Assembly (NCBI RefSeq): GCF_037044555.1
Contig: NZ_CP146275.1
Span: 3,631,126-3,695,125, forward strand
DNA length: 64,000 nt
Direction: 5' to 3'
DNA from: Pelagibacterium nitratireducens
GTDB lineage: Bacteria; Pseudomonadota; Alphaproteobacteria; Rhizobiales; Devosiaceae
Of the stretch, positions 1 through 7,218 are shown piece after piece (the first letter of the stretch is position 1; each line of letters opens with the position of its first letter). The notes below the pieces were generated by a model, which had not been told where the DNA came from, did not search any database, and saw nothing but the letters and a program-made list of their open reading frames with translations. The position numbers and the translations under genes were made by a program.

Positions 1-613
1 CCGATTTGATGGCTTTGACCGCCGCGCCCACCGCCGCGCGGTTGCTGATTTCGGCGCCGGTGATGCCGGTCATCGAGACATAATAGACAAAGCCCGAGGC
101 GTTGTTGAGCACGGTGGGCAGGCGGTTTGCGTCGGTTGTGGGTGTGGTGAGGCGGACGAAGTTGAGCCCGGCCTTGATCGCGGGGATGCACAATTCGTCA
201 TCCTCCTCGGCGGGGAGGTCGACGACGATCAGGCCATCGACGCCCGATTTGACCGCTTCGGCAATGAAATTTTCGACGCCATAGATGTAGATGGGATTGT
301 AGTATCCCATCAAAACGATTGGGGTTTCATCGTCCTTTTCCCGGAAACGGGCGACCATCCGCAGGGTTTTTTCAAGGCTCATGCCGGCGGCAAGGGCACG
401 CTGGCCGGCGAGCTGGATGGCGACCCCATCGGCCATGGGATCGGAGAAGGGCATGCCCAGCTCGATCACATCGGCGCCGGCCTCGGGGAGCCCGGCGAGA
501 ATGGCGTCGGCGGTTTCGGGATCGGGATCGCCCGCCATGATGAAGGAGACGAAGGCGGGGCGGTTTTCGGCCCGCGTCTTTTCAAACCGCTTGTCGATGC
601 GCGAGGCGCCCAT
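1..613 (-). CDS. trpA: Tryptophan synthase alpha subunit, 3' end cut by window edge
   Basis: TrpA cleaves indole-3-glycerol phosphate to indole and glyceraldehyde 3-phosphate and channels indole to TrpB in the cytoplasmic alpha2-beta2 complex. The visible 204 residues begin [12 protein letters not shown]. They include the catalytic Glu region [10 protein letters not shown], the [10 protein letters not shown] segment and the DLPAEED loop. The reading frame is still open at base 1, so roughly 65-75 C-terminal residues are missing. The ATG at 611-613 follows a GGGAG ribosome site at good spacing. The gene normally directly follows trpB, but here trpB ends 2.9 kb away at 3496, with an unrelated ArsR operon between. 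It therefore probably needs its own promoter. Identity is certain from sequence. Confidence 0.97.
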   Translation of the reverse strand, partial: MGASRIDKRFEKTRAENRPAFVSFIMAGDPDPETADAILAGLPEAGADVIELGMPFSDPMADGVAIQLAGQRALAAGMSLEKTLRMVARFREKDDETPIVLMGYYNPIYIYGVENFIAEAVKSGVDGLIVVDLPAEEDDELCIPAIKAGLNFVRLTTPTTDANRLPTVLNNASGFVYYVSMTGITGAEISNRAAVGAAVKAIKS

Positions 614-690
614 GAAATCTCCCGGTAGAAATGCCAGTTGTCGCGCGGATAAAGGACAGGTTGGGGGGTCAAGTCAACTCCGGCAACACA

Positions 691-720
691 AAAGGCACCC
701 GGCGTAAGCGGGGTGCCTTT
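691..720 (-). terminator. Rho-independent terminator of the DUF1127 gene
   Basis: A perfect 10-bp stem (AAAGGCACCC at 691-700 with GGGTGCCTTT at 711-720) encloses a 10-nt loop. Read on the minus strand it ends in TTTT just past the stop of the DUF1127 gene. It also has a T-run on the plus side, so it may act in both directions. It insulates trpA from its upstream neighbour. Confidence 0.8.
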
Positions 721-746
721 TTGATGTCGGTCGCGAAAGCGGAAAA

Positions 747-929
747 TTACTTGGAGTTGAACGCGGTATCGAAAGCGTGGCGAGCGAGATCGGACCGGTT
801 CAGACCGCGCGAGCGCAGCGCGTCGTCGGACATGCTGGACAGATCGGAATAAAGGTTCGAAGCATTGCGGGCGCGGCCCACGTCACCGAAAAAACCCGAT
901 ATGGAAGCGAAAACGCCGTTGCGTGCCAT
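747..929 (-). CDS. Small DUF1127 (YjiS-like) protein
   Basis: This 60-residue protein ends in the segment DDALRSRGLNRSDLARHAFD, which fits the DUF1127/YjiS signature of a short C-terminal helix with Arg-Gly-Leu and Arg-Asp-Ile/Leu elements. The N-terminal half (MARNGVFASISGFFGDVGRA) is a plausible amphipathic helix. Members of this family in alphaproteobacteria include small proteins linked to phosphate/carbon metabolism and to RNA binding, but function cannot be read from this sequence. The ATG follows AGGAG at suitable spacing, and a strong terminator follows the stop. It is monocistronic and lies between trpA and the SRPBCC gene, so it is part of the material separating trpB from trpA. Confidence 0.8.
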   Translation of the reverse strand: MARNGVFASISGFFGDVGRARNASNLYSDLSSMSDDALRSRGLNRSDLARHAFDTAFNSK

Positions 930-1075
930 TGTTCAAATCTCCTGAAAGGTGCTTGATTTCTTTAGATTTAAATGCGCTTACCAGGGGCAATAAACAAGAG
1001 CTCAATGGGTATTCCAGCCATGCGCAGAACGGAGGGCTGACGGCCAGGGACGCCCGAGACGTCAGCCCCGGTATG

Positions 1076-1495
1076 CTAGGCCTTGCCCTCGGCCAGCAGC
1101 TTTTCGAGGTTGGCCAGGTTTTCCTGCCAGCCCCATTTGGCGCCGCCGATGGCTTGTTTCTGGTTGGGGTTAAAGCCGGTCTGCTCCATGCGCAGACGGG
1201 TGCCCGTGGCAGTGGGAGTGAGGGTGAAGACCACGACGCTTTCGAGCGCGTAGGCGGGATCGGAGTGCGGGTGGTTCCAGGTGTAGGACAGGGTCTTTTC
1301 GGGCTCTATGGCCAGAACCTCACATTCCACGCCGCCCCAATCGCCGCGCAGGGTGAAATTGTGCCCGATCTCGGGCTTGAAGTCGGTCTTCATCAGCCAT
1401 TCCTCCATCAGGTGGGGCTGGGTGAGGGCGCGCCAGATCTTTTCGGGCGGGAAGGGGATTTCGCGTTCGACGGTGACGGTGACGGGCTGGGTCAT
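1076..1495 (-). CDS. SRPBCC (AHSA1/START-like) domain protein
   Basis: A 139-residue single-domain protein. It opens with a beta-strand, then IPFPPEKIWRALTQPHLMEEWL, the helix typical of the activator-of-Hsp90 (AHSA1) branch of the SRPBCC fold. LSYTWNHPHSDPAYALESVVVFTLTPTATGTRLRMEQTGF follows, matching the family's central sheet, and the C-terminal helix (WGWQENLANLEKLL) would cap the hydrophobic cavity. The fold binds lipids or other hydrophobic ligands, but the ligand is unknown. It is the last gene of an operon reading ArsR, small membrane protein, DUF1801, DUF1801, SRPBCC, with a 5-nt gap to the preceding stop. SRPBCC genes commonly sit beside ArsR regulators, which supports joint control. 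Confidence 0.88.
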   Translation of the reverse strand: MTQPVTVTVEREIPFPPEKIWRALTQPHLMEEWLMKTDFKPEIGHNFTLRGDWGGVECEVLAIEPEKTLSYTWNHPHSDPAYALESVVVFTLTPTATGTRLRMEQTGFNPNQKQAIGGAKWGWQENLANLEKLLAEGKA

Positions 1496-1500
1496 GGCGG

Positions 1501-1932
1501 TTAATCCGTGGCGGGCTTTTTGGACCGGGCCGGCTTCTTGACGGCGTTGAGCGCGGCGGCGGCAGAGATCAGAGCCTTGAAGGCATCCTCGTCGATTTCT
1601 GCGCCTTCATGGATATCGATGGCGCGGCGCATGTTGCCCTCGAGGCTCGAATTGAACAGGCCCTTGGGGTCATCGAGCGAGGCGCCCTTGGCGAAGGTGA
1701 GTTTGACGTAGGTCTTGTAGGTTTCGCCGGTGCAGATGATGCCGGCATGAGACCAGACCGGGGTGCCACGCCATTTCCATTCCTCGAGAACTTCGGGAAC
1801 GGCCTCGTGGATCAGCGCGCGGACACGGGCGAGGGTTTTTCCGCGCCAGTCGCCGAGATCGGCGATGCGGGCATCGATCAGGCGCGTCGCATCGGCCTGG
1901 GTGTTTTCACTGGTTTGAGGCGATTTTTTCAT
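1501..1932 (-). CDS. DUF1801 domain protein (first of two tandem genes)
   Basis: This 143-residue protein shows the DUF1801 pattern: an N-terminal helix, then VRALIHEAVPEVLEEWKWRGTPVW, then TYKTYVKLTFAKGASLDDPKGLFN, then MRRAIDIHEGAEIDEDAFKALI. The C-terminus is Lys-rich (KKPARSKKPATD), which suggests contact with nucleic acid or simply a soluble tail. The family has an SH3-like iron-chaperone (YdhG/Fra-type) fold, and its biochemical role is not settled. It lies 12 nt after a second DUF1801 gene and 5 nt before the SRPBCC gene, so the three are probably co-translated. The two DUF1801 copies are clearly diverged in sequence, so the pair is not a recent duplication. Confidence 0.88.
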   Translation of the reverse strand: MKKSPQTSENTQADATRLIDARIADLGDWRGKTLARVRALIHEAVPEVLEEWKWRGTPVWSHAGIICTGETYKTYVKLTFAKGASLDDPKGLFNSSLEGNMRRAIDIHEGAEIDEDAFKALISAAAALNAVKKPARSKKPATD

Positions 1933-1944
1933 AAGGCATACCGT

Positions 1945-2364
1945 TCAGAGTTTTTCGCCGGGCAGCTTGCTGGCCTGTTCGATCCATGCGGCGAACCGGT
2001 CCTCATCGAACCCTTTGTCCTCATAGATATCGAGATAGCGCACTGCCGGATATTTCGAGATGCCGGGCGGGGGTGGATCGAGATCGCTGCCCCTAAAGAA
2101 GGTCACCTTCACGTATTTCGTCATGCAGTGGTAGGAGGTGAACCAATAGTCCTTTTCGACCCCGTAAAAGGGCGAGTTCCATTTCACTGCCTTTTCGAGG
2201 TTGGGCACCACGCGCTCAATGATGGCATCGAGGCGGCGCCCGATATCGCCCTTCCAGCCCGGCATGGCGTCGAGGTAGGCGGCGACCGGGCCATTGCCAT
2301 AGCCCTTGGGAATCTGGGGATTTCCGCCGGACAACAGCACCGGCTTGTCGTTGGATTTGCTCAT
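1945..2364 (-). CDS. DUF1801 domain protein (second tandem gene)
   Basis: The frame extends further upstream, but the first part there has no family character. The ATG at 2362-2364 gives MSKSNDKPVLLSGG and a 139-residue product of normal size, starting 4 nt after the preceding gene stops. The DUF1801 signature is visible as LDAIIERVVPNLEKAVKWNSPFYG, then YHCMTKYVKVTFFRGSDLDPPPPG, then VRYLDIYEDKGFDEDRFAAWIEQA. It differs from its tandem neighbour in the loop after the WNSPFYG motif, and in this it resembles proteins annotated as YdeI/DUF1801 hybrids. Function is unknown. Co-transcription with the ArsR gene is inferred from the tight spacing. Confidence 0.85.
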   Translation of the reverse strand: MSKSNDKPVLLSGGNPQIPKGYGNGPVAAYLDAMPGWKGDIGRRLDAIIERVVPNLEKAVKWNSPFYGVEKDYWFTSYHCMTKYVKVTFFRGSDLDPPPPGISKYPAVRYLDIYEDKGFDEDRFAAWIEQASKLPGEKL

Positions 2365-2368
2365 GGGG

Positions 2369-2599
2369 TCATGCCCTTTCGCCAATGCGCCGCCCGCCGC
2401 GCCATTTGACGGCATAGGGTAGCACGAACAGGTAGAGCCCCGTAAAGAGCAACAGAAACAAGGGAATGAGGGCGAGCAGATAGACCCAGAAGGCGGGCTC
2501 TTCGCCACCGCCCAGAGCAATGAAATTGACGATGACGCCAAGCGTGAAGGCGATAGCGAGCCAGCGGTGAGCCTGGCGAAACCAAGCGTTGATTTTCAT
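2369..2599 (-). CDS. Small two-helix inner-membrane protein
   Basis: A 76-residue protein starting MKINAWFRQAHRWLAIAFTL. Two hydrophobic segments are evident, about residues 12-30 (AIAFTLGVIVNFIAL) and 38-60 (WVYLLALIPLFLLLFTGLYLF), followed by a basic cytoplasmic tail (KWRGGRRIGERA). The start ATG (2597-2599) overlaps the stop of the ArsR gene in an ATGA junction, which indicates translational coupling. No named family is recognised with certainty. Similar small proteins accompany ArsR-SRPBCC operons, where they are annotated only as membrane proteins. It may tether or sense a ligand for the operon, but that is inference. Confidence 0.75.
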   Translation of the reverse strand: MKINAWFRQAHRWLAIAFTLGVIVNFIALGGGEEPAFWVYLLALIPLFLLLFTGLYLFVLPYAVKWRGGRRIGERA

Positions 2600-2928
2600 T
2601 GATCCATTCTCCTCAACACATCTTCGAGATCGTCGAACCGGCTGTTCCAGAAGCCGGCCATTTGCCGGGTCCAGTCGGCCAGGGGGGCCAAAGCATCGAT
2701 GCGGGCGCTGTAATGGGTGTGGCGGCCCTCGTGGCGATCGCTGACCAGCCCGGCCTGCCGCAGCACGCCGAGATGCTTTGAGACCACCGGCTGGGACACA
2801 CCAGCGCCCTGAGTCAACGCGCCGACCGTAAGCTCGCCGTTTTTGCACAGGCGCTCGAACAGGGCCCGGCGGGTCGGGTCGGCGAGAGTGCGAAACAGAA
2901 CATCGGGGGTGGCGGACATCGATGACAT
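2596..2928 (-). CDS. ArsR-family winged-helix repressor
   Basis: This 110-residue protein has the ArsR fold: LFRTLADPTRRALFERLCKNGELTVGALTQ (helices 1-3), the recognition helix GVSQPVVSKHLGVLRQAGLV, then the beta-wing SDRHEGRHTHYSARIDAL. No Cys pair is present in the alpha-3 or alpha-5 helix, so it is probably not a metal sensor. It belongs to the metal-independent branch often paired with SRPBCC proteins. It is the first gene of a five-gene operon and presumably represses it. The start could be the first or the second Met (three codons downstream). The first follows a plausible GGGAT ribosome site and lies 23 nt from a good promoter -10. Confidence 0.93.
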   Translation of the reverse strand: MSSMSATPDVLFRTLADPTRRALFERLCKNGELTVGALTQGAGVSQPVVSKHLGVLRQAGLVSDRHEGRHTHYSARIDALAPLADWTRQMAGFWNSRFDDLEDVLRRMDQ

Positions 2929-2951
2929 ATATCCCGTTGGCTATGGGTCGA

Positions 2952-2981
2952 CGTATAGCTAGATAGGTATGTGTTTGTCAA
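2952..2981 (-). promoter_or_regulatory. Promoter of the ArsR five-gene operon
   Basis: On the minus strand a perfect -35 TTGACA (2976-2981) is separated by 18 nt from a -10 TATACG (2952-2957), placing transcription start a few bases before the ArsR ATG. The spacer and -10 are AT-rich compared with their surroundings. An ArsR operator would be expected to overlap here, but only a weak short palindrome around TAGCTA is visible. Confidence 0.65.
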
Positions 2982-3142
2982 GCTCCTTGGGCGGTAAGGA
3001 TATGAAGAGTTAGGTAGCGCGATAAACGCATACCATTTGGGGCATGTGTTTGGAGCGACGCTGAAAGATGGACGGCGAGAATTGACCCCCGGGGCGACAG
3101 GGGGCGGTGAGGCGTTTGGGCAAGCGTCGCAAGCGCTGGGGG

Positions 3143-3173
3143 TACTGGGTCCCGGGTCTTCGCCCGGGATGAC
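3143..3173 (+). repeat. Intergenic palindromic repeat, copy 1
   Basis: The unit reads TACTGGGT, then CCCGGGTCTTCGCCCGGG, then ATGAC. The core folds into a tight hairpin (CCCGGG with CCCGGG around a TCTTCG loop). Inverted or diverged copies lie at 3346-3376, 3413-3442 and 5785-5814. Similar GTCATCCCGGG-type repeats are widespread between genes in alphaproteobacteria. Confidence 0.8.
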
Positions 3174-3221
3174 GGTGGGGAGGGAGGGGAAGGCGACGTG
3201 ACACTGCCGGCGCTCAAGGCC

Positions 3222-3260
3222 CCCTCACCGGCATGCCGGCCTTCTCGCCTAAGGTGAGGG
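3222..3260. repeat. Hairpin-forming inverted repeat
   Basis: CCCTCACC (3222-3229) pairs with GGTGAGGG (3253-3260). The 23-nt interval contains its own palindrome CCGGCATGCCGG. It lies between copies 1 and 2 of the 30-bp repeat family but has a different sequence. It may be a second class of intergenic element. No T-tract follows, so a terminator role is not supported. Confidence 0.6.
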
Positions 3261-3345
3261 TAAATAATGCTTGCAGCGTTTGAGACAGGCACGGTGGATC
3301 GTCGCGGGTTTCCGGGTTCATCCCGAACCGGCCCCTCCTACCTAG

Positions 3346-3376
3346 GTCATCCCGGGCGAAGACCCGGGATCCAGTA
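3346..3376 (-). repeat. Intergenic palindromic repeat, copy 2 (inverted)
   Basis: This is the reverse complement of copy 1: GTCAT, CCCGGGCGAAGACCCGGG, ATCCAGTA. The core hairpin is identical. The outer flank differs from copy 1 at one position, GGATCC replacing GGGTCC. Its orientation is opposite to copies 1 and 3. Confidence 0.8.
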
Positions 3377-3412
3377 AGCGGCAGGCTTGCGGTTCTGTCT
3401 CGGTGCCGAGCA

Positions 3413-3442
3413 TACTGGGCCCCGGCTCAGGGCCGGGGTGAC
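3413..3442 (+). repeat. Intergenic palindromic repeat, copy 3 (variant core)
   Basis: It keeps the outer TACTGGGC and GGTGAC ends of the family, but its core is CCCCGGCTCAGGGCCGGGG. The stem is preserved by compensating changes, which suggests the structure rather than the sequence is selected. It is the copy nearest the end of trpB. Confidence 0.75.
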
Positions 3443-3495
3443 AGCGAGGTGGTTTTGGCAGGCAGGAGCCTTTGCCCCCGAAATGTCGATTGGCC

Positions 3496-4716
3496 CTAAA
3501 GCGCCATGCCCAGATGCTTGCCGACGGATTCGACGTCCTTGTCGCCGCGGCCGGAGAGGCAGAGGACGATGATGTCGTCCTTGGCCATTGTGGGGGCGAG
3601 CTTGATCACATGGGCAAGGCCGTGGGCGCTTTCGAGCGCAGGGATGATGCCTTCGAACTTGGTGCAGGCCATGAAGGCGTCGAGCGCCTCTTTGTCGGTT
3701 ATGGGCACGTAGCTGACCCGGCCGCTGTCGCGCAGGAAGGCGTGTTCGGGGCCGACACCGGGATAGTCCAGACCGGCGGAAATCGAATGGCCCTCGGTGA
3801 TCTGGCCGTCGGCATCCTGGAGGAGATAGGTGCGGTTGCCATGCAGCACGCCGGGGCGACCGCCGGTCATCGAGGCGGCGTGGCCGTCTTCCACGTCAAG
3901 GCCGTGTCCGCCTGCTTCGGTGCCGAAGATTTTCACATTCGGCTCATCGAGAAAATCGTGGAAGGTGCCGATGGCGTTCGAACCGCCGCCGATACAGGCG
4001 ACCAGCGCATCGGGGAGCCGGCCTTCGGCTTCCAGAATCTGGGTGCGGATTTCCTCGCCGATCACCTTTTGAAAGTCACGCACCATTTCAGGGTAAGGAT
4101 GCGGGCCGGCCGCCGTGCCGATCAGATAATAGGTGGTGTCGACATTGGTCACCCAGTCACGCAGCGCCTCGTTCATGGCATCCTTGAGCGTGCCGGCACC
4201 GGCGGTGACCGGACGGACCTCGGCGCCGAGCATTTTCATGCGCAACACGTTGGGCATCTGGCGCTCGACATCGGTGGCACCCATGAAAATGGTGCAGGGC
4301 AGGCCGAACCGGGCGCACACGGTTGCAGTGGCCACACCGTGCTGGCCGGCCCCGGTTTCGGCGATGATCCGGGTCTTGCCCATGCGCTTGGCCAAAAGGA
4401 TCTGGCCGATGCAGTTGTTGAGCTTGTGGGAGCCCGTGTGGTTGAGGTCTTCGCGCTTGAAATAGATCTTTGCGCCGCCCAGTTCGGCGCTCATGCGCTC
4501 GGCGAAATAGAGCGGGGAGGGGCGGCCGGCGAAATGGGTGCGCAAATCGTCCATTTCGGCGAGGAATTTCTCGTCGGCCTGGGCGGCGCGGTAGGCTTTT
4601 TCCAGATCGAGGATCAGGGGCATTAAGGTTTCGGCCACGAAGCGCCCACCATAAATGCCGAACTTGCCGTTTTCGTCGGGTCCCTGACGCAGGGAATTGG
4701 CGCTTTGCTGGCTCAT
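3496..4716 (-). CDS. trpB: Tryptophan synthase beta subunit
   Basis: TrpB condenses indole with L-serine to make tryptophan using pyridoxal phosphate. The 406-residue protein has the standard beta-chain landmarks. The PLP lysine is K98 in HTGSHKLNN. The substrate loop is ETGAGQHG, the phosphate-binding loop is GGGSNA, and the C-terminal SGRGDKD segment is present. Length is normal for the family. It starts 12 nt after trpF ends, so the two are co-transcribed with lapA upstream. Its usual partner trpA is not next. The following DNA is a repeat-rich spacer and an ArsR operon. Confidence 0.98.
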   Translation of the reverse strand: MSQQSANSLRQGPDENGKFGIYGGRFVAETLMPLILDLEKAYRAAQADEKFLAEMDDLRTHFAGRPSPLYFAERMSAELGGAKIYFKREDLNHTGSHKLNNCIGQILLAKRMGKTRIIAETGAGQHGVATATVCARFGLPCTIFMGATDVERQMPNVLRMKMLGAEVRPVTAGAGTLKDAMNEALRDWVTNVDTTYYLIGTAAGPHPYPEMVRDFQKVIGEEIRTQILEAEGRLPDALVACIGGGSNAIGTFHDFLDEPNVKIFGTEAGGHGLDVEDGHAASMTGGRPGVLHGNRTYLLQDADGQITEGHSISAGLDYPGVGPEHAFLRDSGRVSYVPITDKEALDAFMACTKFEGIIPALESAHGLAHVIKLAPTMAKDDIIVLCLSGRGDKDVESVGKHLGMAL

Positions 4717-4728
4717 AGTCGTAAAACC

Positions 4729-5376
4729 TTACTGTGCCGCCGCCCGGGCGCTGGCGATGAACCGGGAAATCAGCCCGGCGTCCTTTACGCCCTTTTCGCG
4801 CTCGACGCCCGAAGAAACGTCGAGGCCGAAGGGTTTTAGGGTTTTGACGGCGCGGGCCACATTGTCGCTGTCAAGACCAGCGGAAAGCATGAAGCGGACC
4901 GCAGGGTCAAGACTTTCGAGCAGCGACCAATCGAACACGGTGCCCAGACCGCCTGGACGGGTGGCATTTTTTGGCGGCCGCGCATCGAGGATCAGCCGGT
5001 CGGAGACGGGGCGATAAAAGGGGACCTGACGCACGTCGTTTTTATCGCCGATGGGCAGGGCCTTGATGATTTTCAGCCCCGAGCGCTCACGAATATCGGC
5101 CACGCGGCCCTTGGGCTCAGACCCATGGAGCTGGAGCCATTGGGCGCCGGCTTCGACAGCGGCGGCGACGGTGTCGTTGTCGGGATCGACAAGCAGGATA
5201 ACCGTTTCGATGCGGTCACCGGCCTGGGCGACAAGCCCTGCAATCGTATCGAAGGAGATATGGCGCGGGCTTTTTTCGAAATGAACGAACCCTATCATGT
5301 CGGCGCCTTGCGCGATGACATGATCGAGGATGTCGGGGGTTTTGACCCCGCAGATCTTGATGATGGGCTGGTCCAT
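4729..5376 (-). CDS. trpF: Phosphoribosylanthranilate isomerase
   Basis: TrpF performs the Amadori rearrangement of N-phosphoribosylanthranilate, the third step of tryptophan synthesis, in the cytoplasm. The 215-residue TIM-barrel protein begins MDQPIIKICGVKTPDIL with the catalytic Cys in KICGVK. It carries the general-acid Asp in LILDARPPK and the phosphate-binding LSAGLDSDNV and GLDVSSGVE loops. The ATG shares one base with the lapA stop (TGATG), a sign of translational coupling. trpB follows after 12 nt. Coupling of lapA, trpF and trpB is common in Hyphomicrobiales. Confidence 0.97.
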   Translation of the reverse strand: MDQPIIKICGVKTPDILDHVIAQGADMIGFVHFEKSPRHISFDTIAGLVAQAGDRIETVILLVDPDNDTVAAAVEAGAQWLQLHGSEPKGRVADIRERSGLKIIKALPIGDKNDVRQVPFYRPVSDRLILDARPPKNATRPGGLGTVFDWSLLESLDPAVRFMLSAGLDSDNVARAVKTLKPFGLDVSSGVEREKGVKDAGLISRFIASARAAAQ

Positions 5377-5726
5377 CAGACCAATTCGTCCGTGGCGAGC
5401 AGCGCGGCATCGGGCTCACGCGCCGGGGCGCGGCGGGAGCGCTCGAGATCGGCCTTGAGCTTTTCGTTTTCGCGGCGCAGGCGGCGTTCGTGCTTGCGGT
5501 GCTGGCCTTGCGTGAACCAGACCGAGAGCCCACCGAGCGAAATGCCGATGAACAGCACGGCATAGATCACCAGAAACAGCGGCACGCCGAAGCCGGGTGC
5601 GGCCTCGTCGGCGGCAACAAGAGGATTGAAGTTGACGGCGACCGTGTGCCGGTTGGCCAACGCAAAGACCAGGACCAAAAGGCATAAAGGCACGAGAACG
5701 AGCCAGCCGACGATGCGTTTGCGCAT
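5376..5726 (-). CDS. lapA: LapA-domain (DUF1049) inner-membrane protein
   Basis: The 116-residue protein starts MRKRIVGWLVLVPLCLLVLV. It has two transmembrane helices (about residues 6-24 and 47-67) and the family motif ANRHTVAVNFNP between them. The C-terminal half is a highly charged coiled coil (HERRLRRENEKLKADLERSRR). LapA-domain proteins in gammaproteobacteria work with LapB in controlling LPS synthesis. In alphaproteobacteria the role is less studied and the name is by homology. It is the first gene of the lapA-trpF-trpB transcription unit, with a 1-base overlap with trpF. Confidence 0.85.
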   Translation of the reverse strand: MRKRIVGWLVLVPLCLLVLVFALANRHTVAVNFNPLVAADEAAPGFGVPLFLVIYAVLFIGISLGGLSVWFTQGQHRKHERRLRRENEKLKADLERSRRAPAREPDAALLATDELV

Positions 5727-5784
5727 AGAATTTCAATTCCATCTGTCGCGGCGGCGGACCGAAAGAGCCGCCGGCGCTGCCGGT

Positions 5785-5814
5785 TACTGGATCCCCGATC
5801 ATGTCCGCGATGAC
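5785..5814 (+). repeat. Diverged copy 4 of the palindromic intergenic repeat
   Basis: TACTGGATCC and CGCGATGAC at the ends match the outer parts of copies 1-3. The core (CCGATCATGTCCG) has lost most of the CCCGGG palindrome. It lies in the gap between ihfB and lapA. Assignment rests on the end sequences and spacing, so confidence is moderate. Confidence 0.5.
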
Positions 5815-5893
5815 AACCGGGCAAAGGCCGTCCCTATCACCTTTTCGCAATGGCGGGCGGCTTTTGTAAGGCCGGCTCGCCCTGGGGTCGGTG

Positions 5894-6175
5894 TCAGCCG
5901 CCGTTGAGCCGTTCGCGGATTTCCTTGCCGGCCTTGAATTGCGGCACGTATTTTTCGCCCACGTCGACCTGTTCGCCGGTGCGCGGGTTGCGGCCGACCC
6001 GTGCCGGACGGTTCTTGACCGAAAACGCCCCGAAACCGCGCAATTCGACCCGGTCGCCCCGAGCCAGCGCATCGCCGACCTCATCGAGGATGGCGTTGAC
6101 GATATTTTCGATATCGCGATGGAAAAGATGCGGGTTTTCCGCCGCGAGCGTTTCGATGAGTTCGGATTTTATCAT
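5894..6175 (-). CDS. ihfB: Integration host factor beta subunit
   Basis: IHF-beta pairs with IHF-alpha to bend DNA in promoters, recombination sites and origins. The 93-residue protein starts [17 protein letters not shown], the usual IHF-beta start, and contains the DNA-binding arm [23 protein letters not shown] with the intercalating Pro (RNPRTG). An in-frame GTG lies 12 bases upstream. The GGGGGG ribosome site sits one base from that GTG but 13 bases from the ATG. The ATG is preferred because it matches the family N-terminus. It lies between sppA and lapA, a normal order in this lineage, and is probably co-transcribed with sppA (62-nt gap between the sppA stop and the GTG). Confidence 0.95.
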   Translation of the reverse strand: MIKSELIETLAAENPHLFHRDIENIVNAILDEVGDALARGDRVELRGFGAFSVKNRPARVGRNPRTGEQVDVGEKYVPQFKAGKEIRERLNGG

Positions 6176-6249
6176 TGTCTGTCGCACGCCCCCCGGCGCA
6201 AATTGGGGTGTTTGACACCCTCGGGCTAATTATCTGTGGGCTAGACGTT

Positions 6250-7185
6250 TTATCGGGCTTGAGGGTGCCAAAGCGAGACCAGCCCGTCAAGCGGCAAGCC
6301 GGGCCATCCTGTTTCGCCGAACGCACCGGCCAGCGAACCAAACAGCAGATCGAGCCAGCCAGGGGCGCGCTGGCGCGGCCAGACCGGGACAATATCGAGA
6401 CCGGGGTCGATTTCCCGCTCGGTCTGCAGCCAGGCGAGCGCCTCGGTCTCGCCGCCTGCGGCATCGATCAGCCCGGCATCGATTGCCATGACGCCCGACA
6501 GGATGCGGCCATCGGCCAGGGCGAGGGTATCGGACCGGGTGAGCCCCCGGCGTTCGGCGACCAGATCAACGAAATACCGGTAGGAGGAATCGACGAGTTC
6601 AACCAGGGAATCGCGCACTTGGGGGGAGATCGGCTCATCGAAATCGGGTTTGCCCTTGAGGGGGCCCGAGGCGACCTTGTCGAGATCGACGCCGAGCGTT
6701 TCAAACAGGCCCGAAGCATCGACGTGCTGGTAATAGACGCCGATGGAGCCGACGATGGAAAGATTGCGCGCATAGATACGATCGGTGGCGATTGCGGCCA
6801 TATAGGCCGCCGATGCCCCCAATTCGCCAATTGTCGAAACGACGGGTTTTTGTTCGGCCAGGGCGCGCAGGGAGGCATAAAGCTCCTCGCCGCCGGCCGT
6901 GGTGCCACCGGGGGAATTGATGGCGACAATGACCGCGGAGACCGAATCGTCTTCGGCGAGGTCCTCGAGCAGGGCTGTGCGTTCGGGATCGGTGGTGATG
7001 GTGCCCGAGATGGTGACGCGGGCAATCACATCACCCACCGGAGCCATGAGCGGGTAAAAACGGGCAAAGCCAACCAAAGCGGCGACGGCCAGCACCACGA
7101 AAGCGAAAATCCGCCAGCGGCCGCGCGAACGGCGCAGGGCGCGGGTGACGGGGATGGTGTCGACAGGATCGTCTTGAAGCGACAT
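6250..7185 (-). CDS. sppA: Signal peptide peptidase SppA, short form
   Basis: This membrane-anchored serine protease degrades leftover signal peptides in the inner membrane. The 311-residue length matches the short (single-domain, 36K) SppA type. A transmembrane helix lies at about residues 25-43 (RIFAFVVLAVAALVGFARF). The catalytic dyad fits Ser125 in GELGASAAYMAA and Lys177 in SGPLKGKPD. The oxyanion region NSPGGTTAGGE and the strand SIGVYYQHVD are also present. In relatives sppA usually follows rpsA. Here rpsA ends 12.3 kb away at 19504, with an accessory block between. Confidence 0.95.
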   Translation of the reverse strand: MSLQDDPVDTIPVTRALRRSRGRWRIFAFVVLAVAALVGFARFYPLMAPVGDVIARVTISGTITTDPERTALLEDLAEDDSVSAVIVAINSPGGTTAGGEELYASLRALAEQKPVVSTIGELGASAAYMAAIATDRIYARNLSIVGSIGVYYQHVDASGLFETLGVDLDKVASGPLKGKPDFDEPISPQVRDSLVELVDSSYRYFVDLVAERRGLTRSDTLALADGRILSGVMAIDAGLIDAAGGETEALAWLQTEREIDPGLDIVPVWPRQRAPGWLDLLFGSLAGAFGETGWPGLPLDGLVSLWHPQAR

Positions 7186-7218
7186 GAGGCGTCCGGATTG
7201 ATGGTCTCCCGAAGAGGG

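Larger units (their letters stand above)
2982..3495. other. Gene-free spacer made largely of palindromic repeats
   Basis: About 500 bases between the ArsR promoter and the stop of trpB hold no credible gene. The stretch contains three copies of a 30-bp palindromic repeat (listed separately) and one further hairpin. Short open frames here are formed by the repeat DNA and have no family character. No clear T-tailed terminator for trpB was found, so the palindromes themselves may end the trpFB transcript. Confidence 0.6.

Noticed and set aside
2952..2981. A clear ArsR operator in the first ArsR promoter
   Set aside because: Only a 6-bp TAGCTA core is symmetric, and the flanks do not match, so no operator is claimed there.
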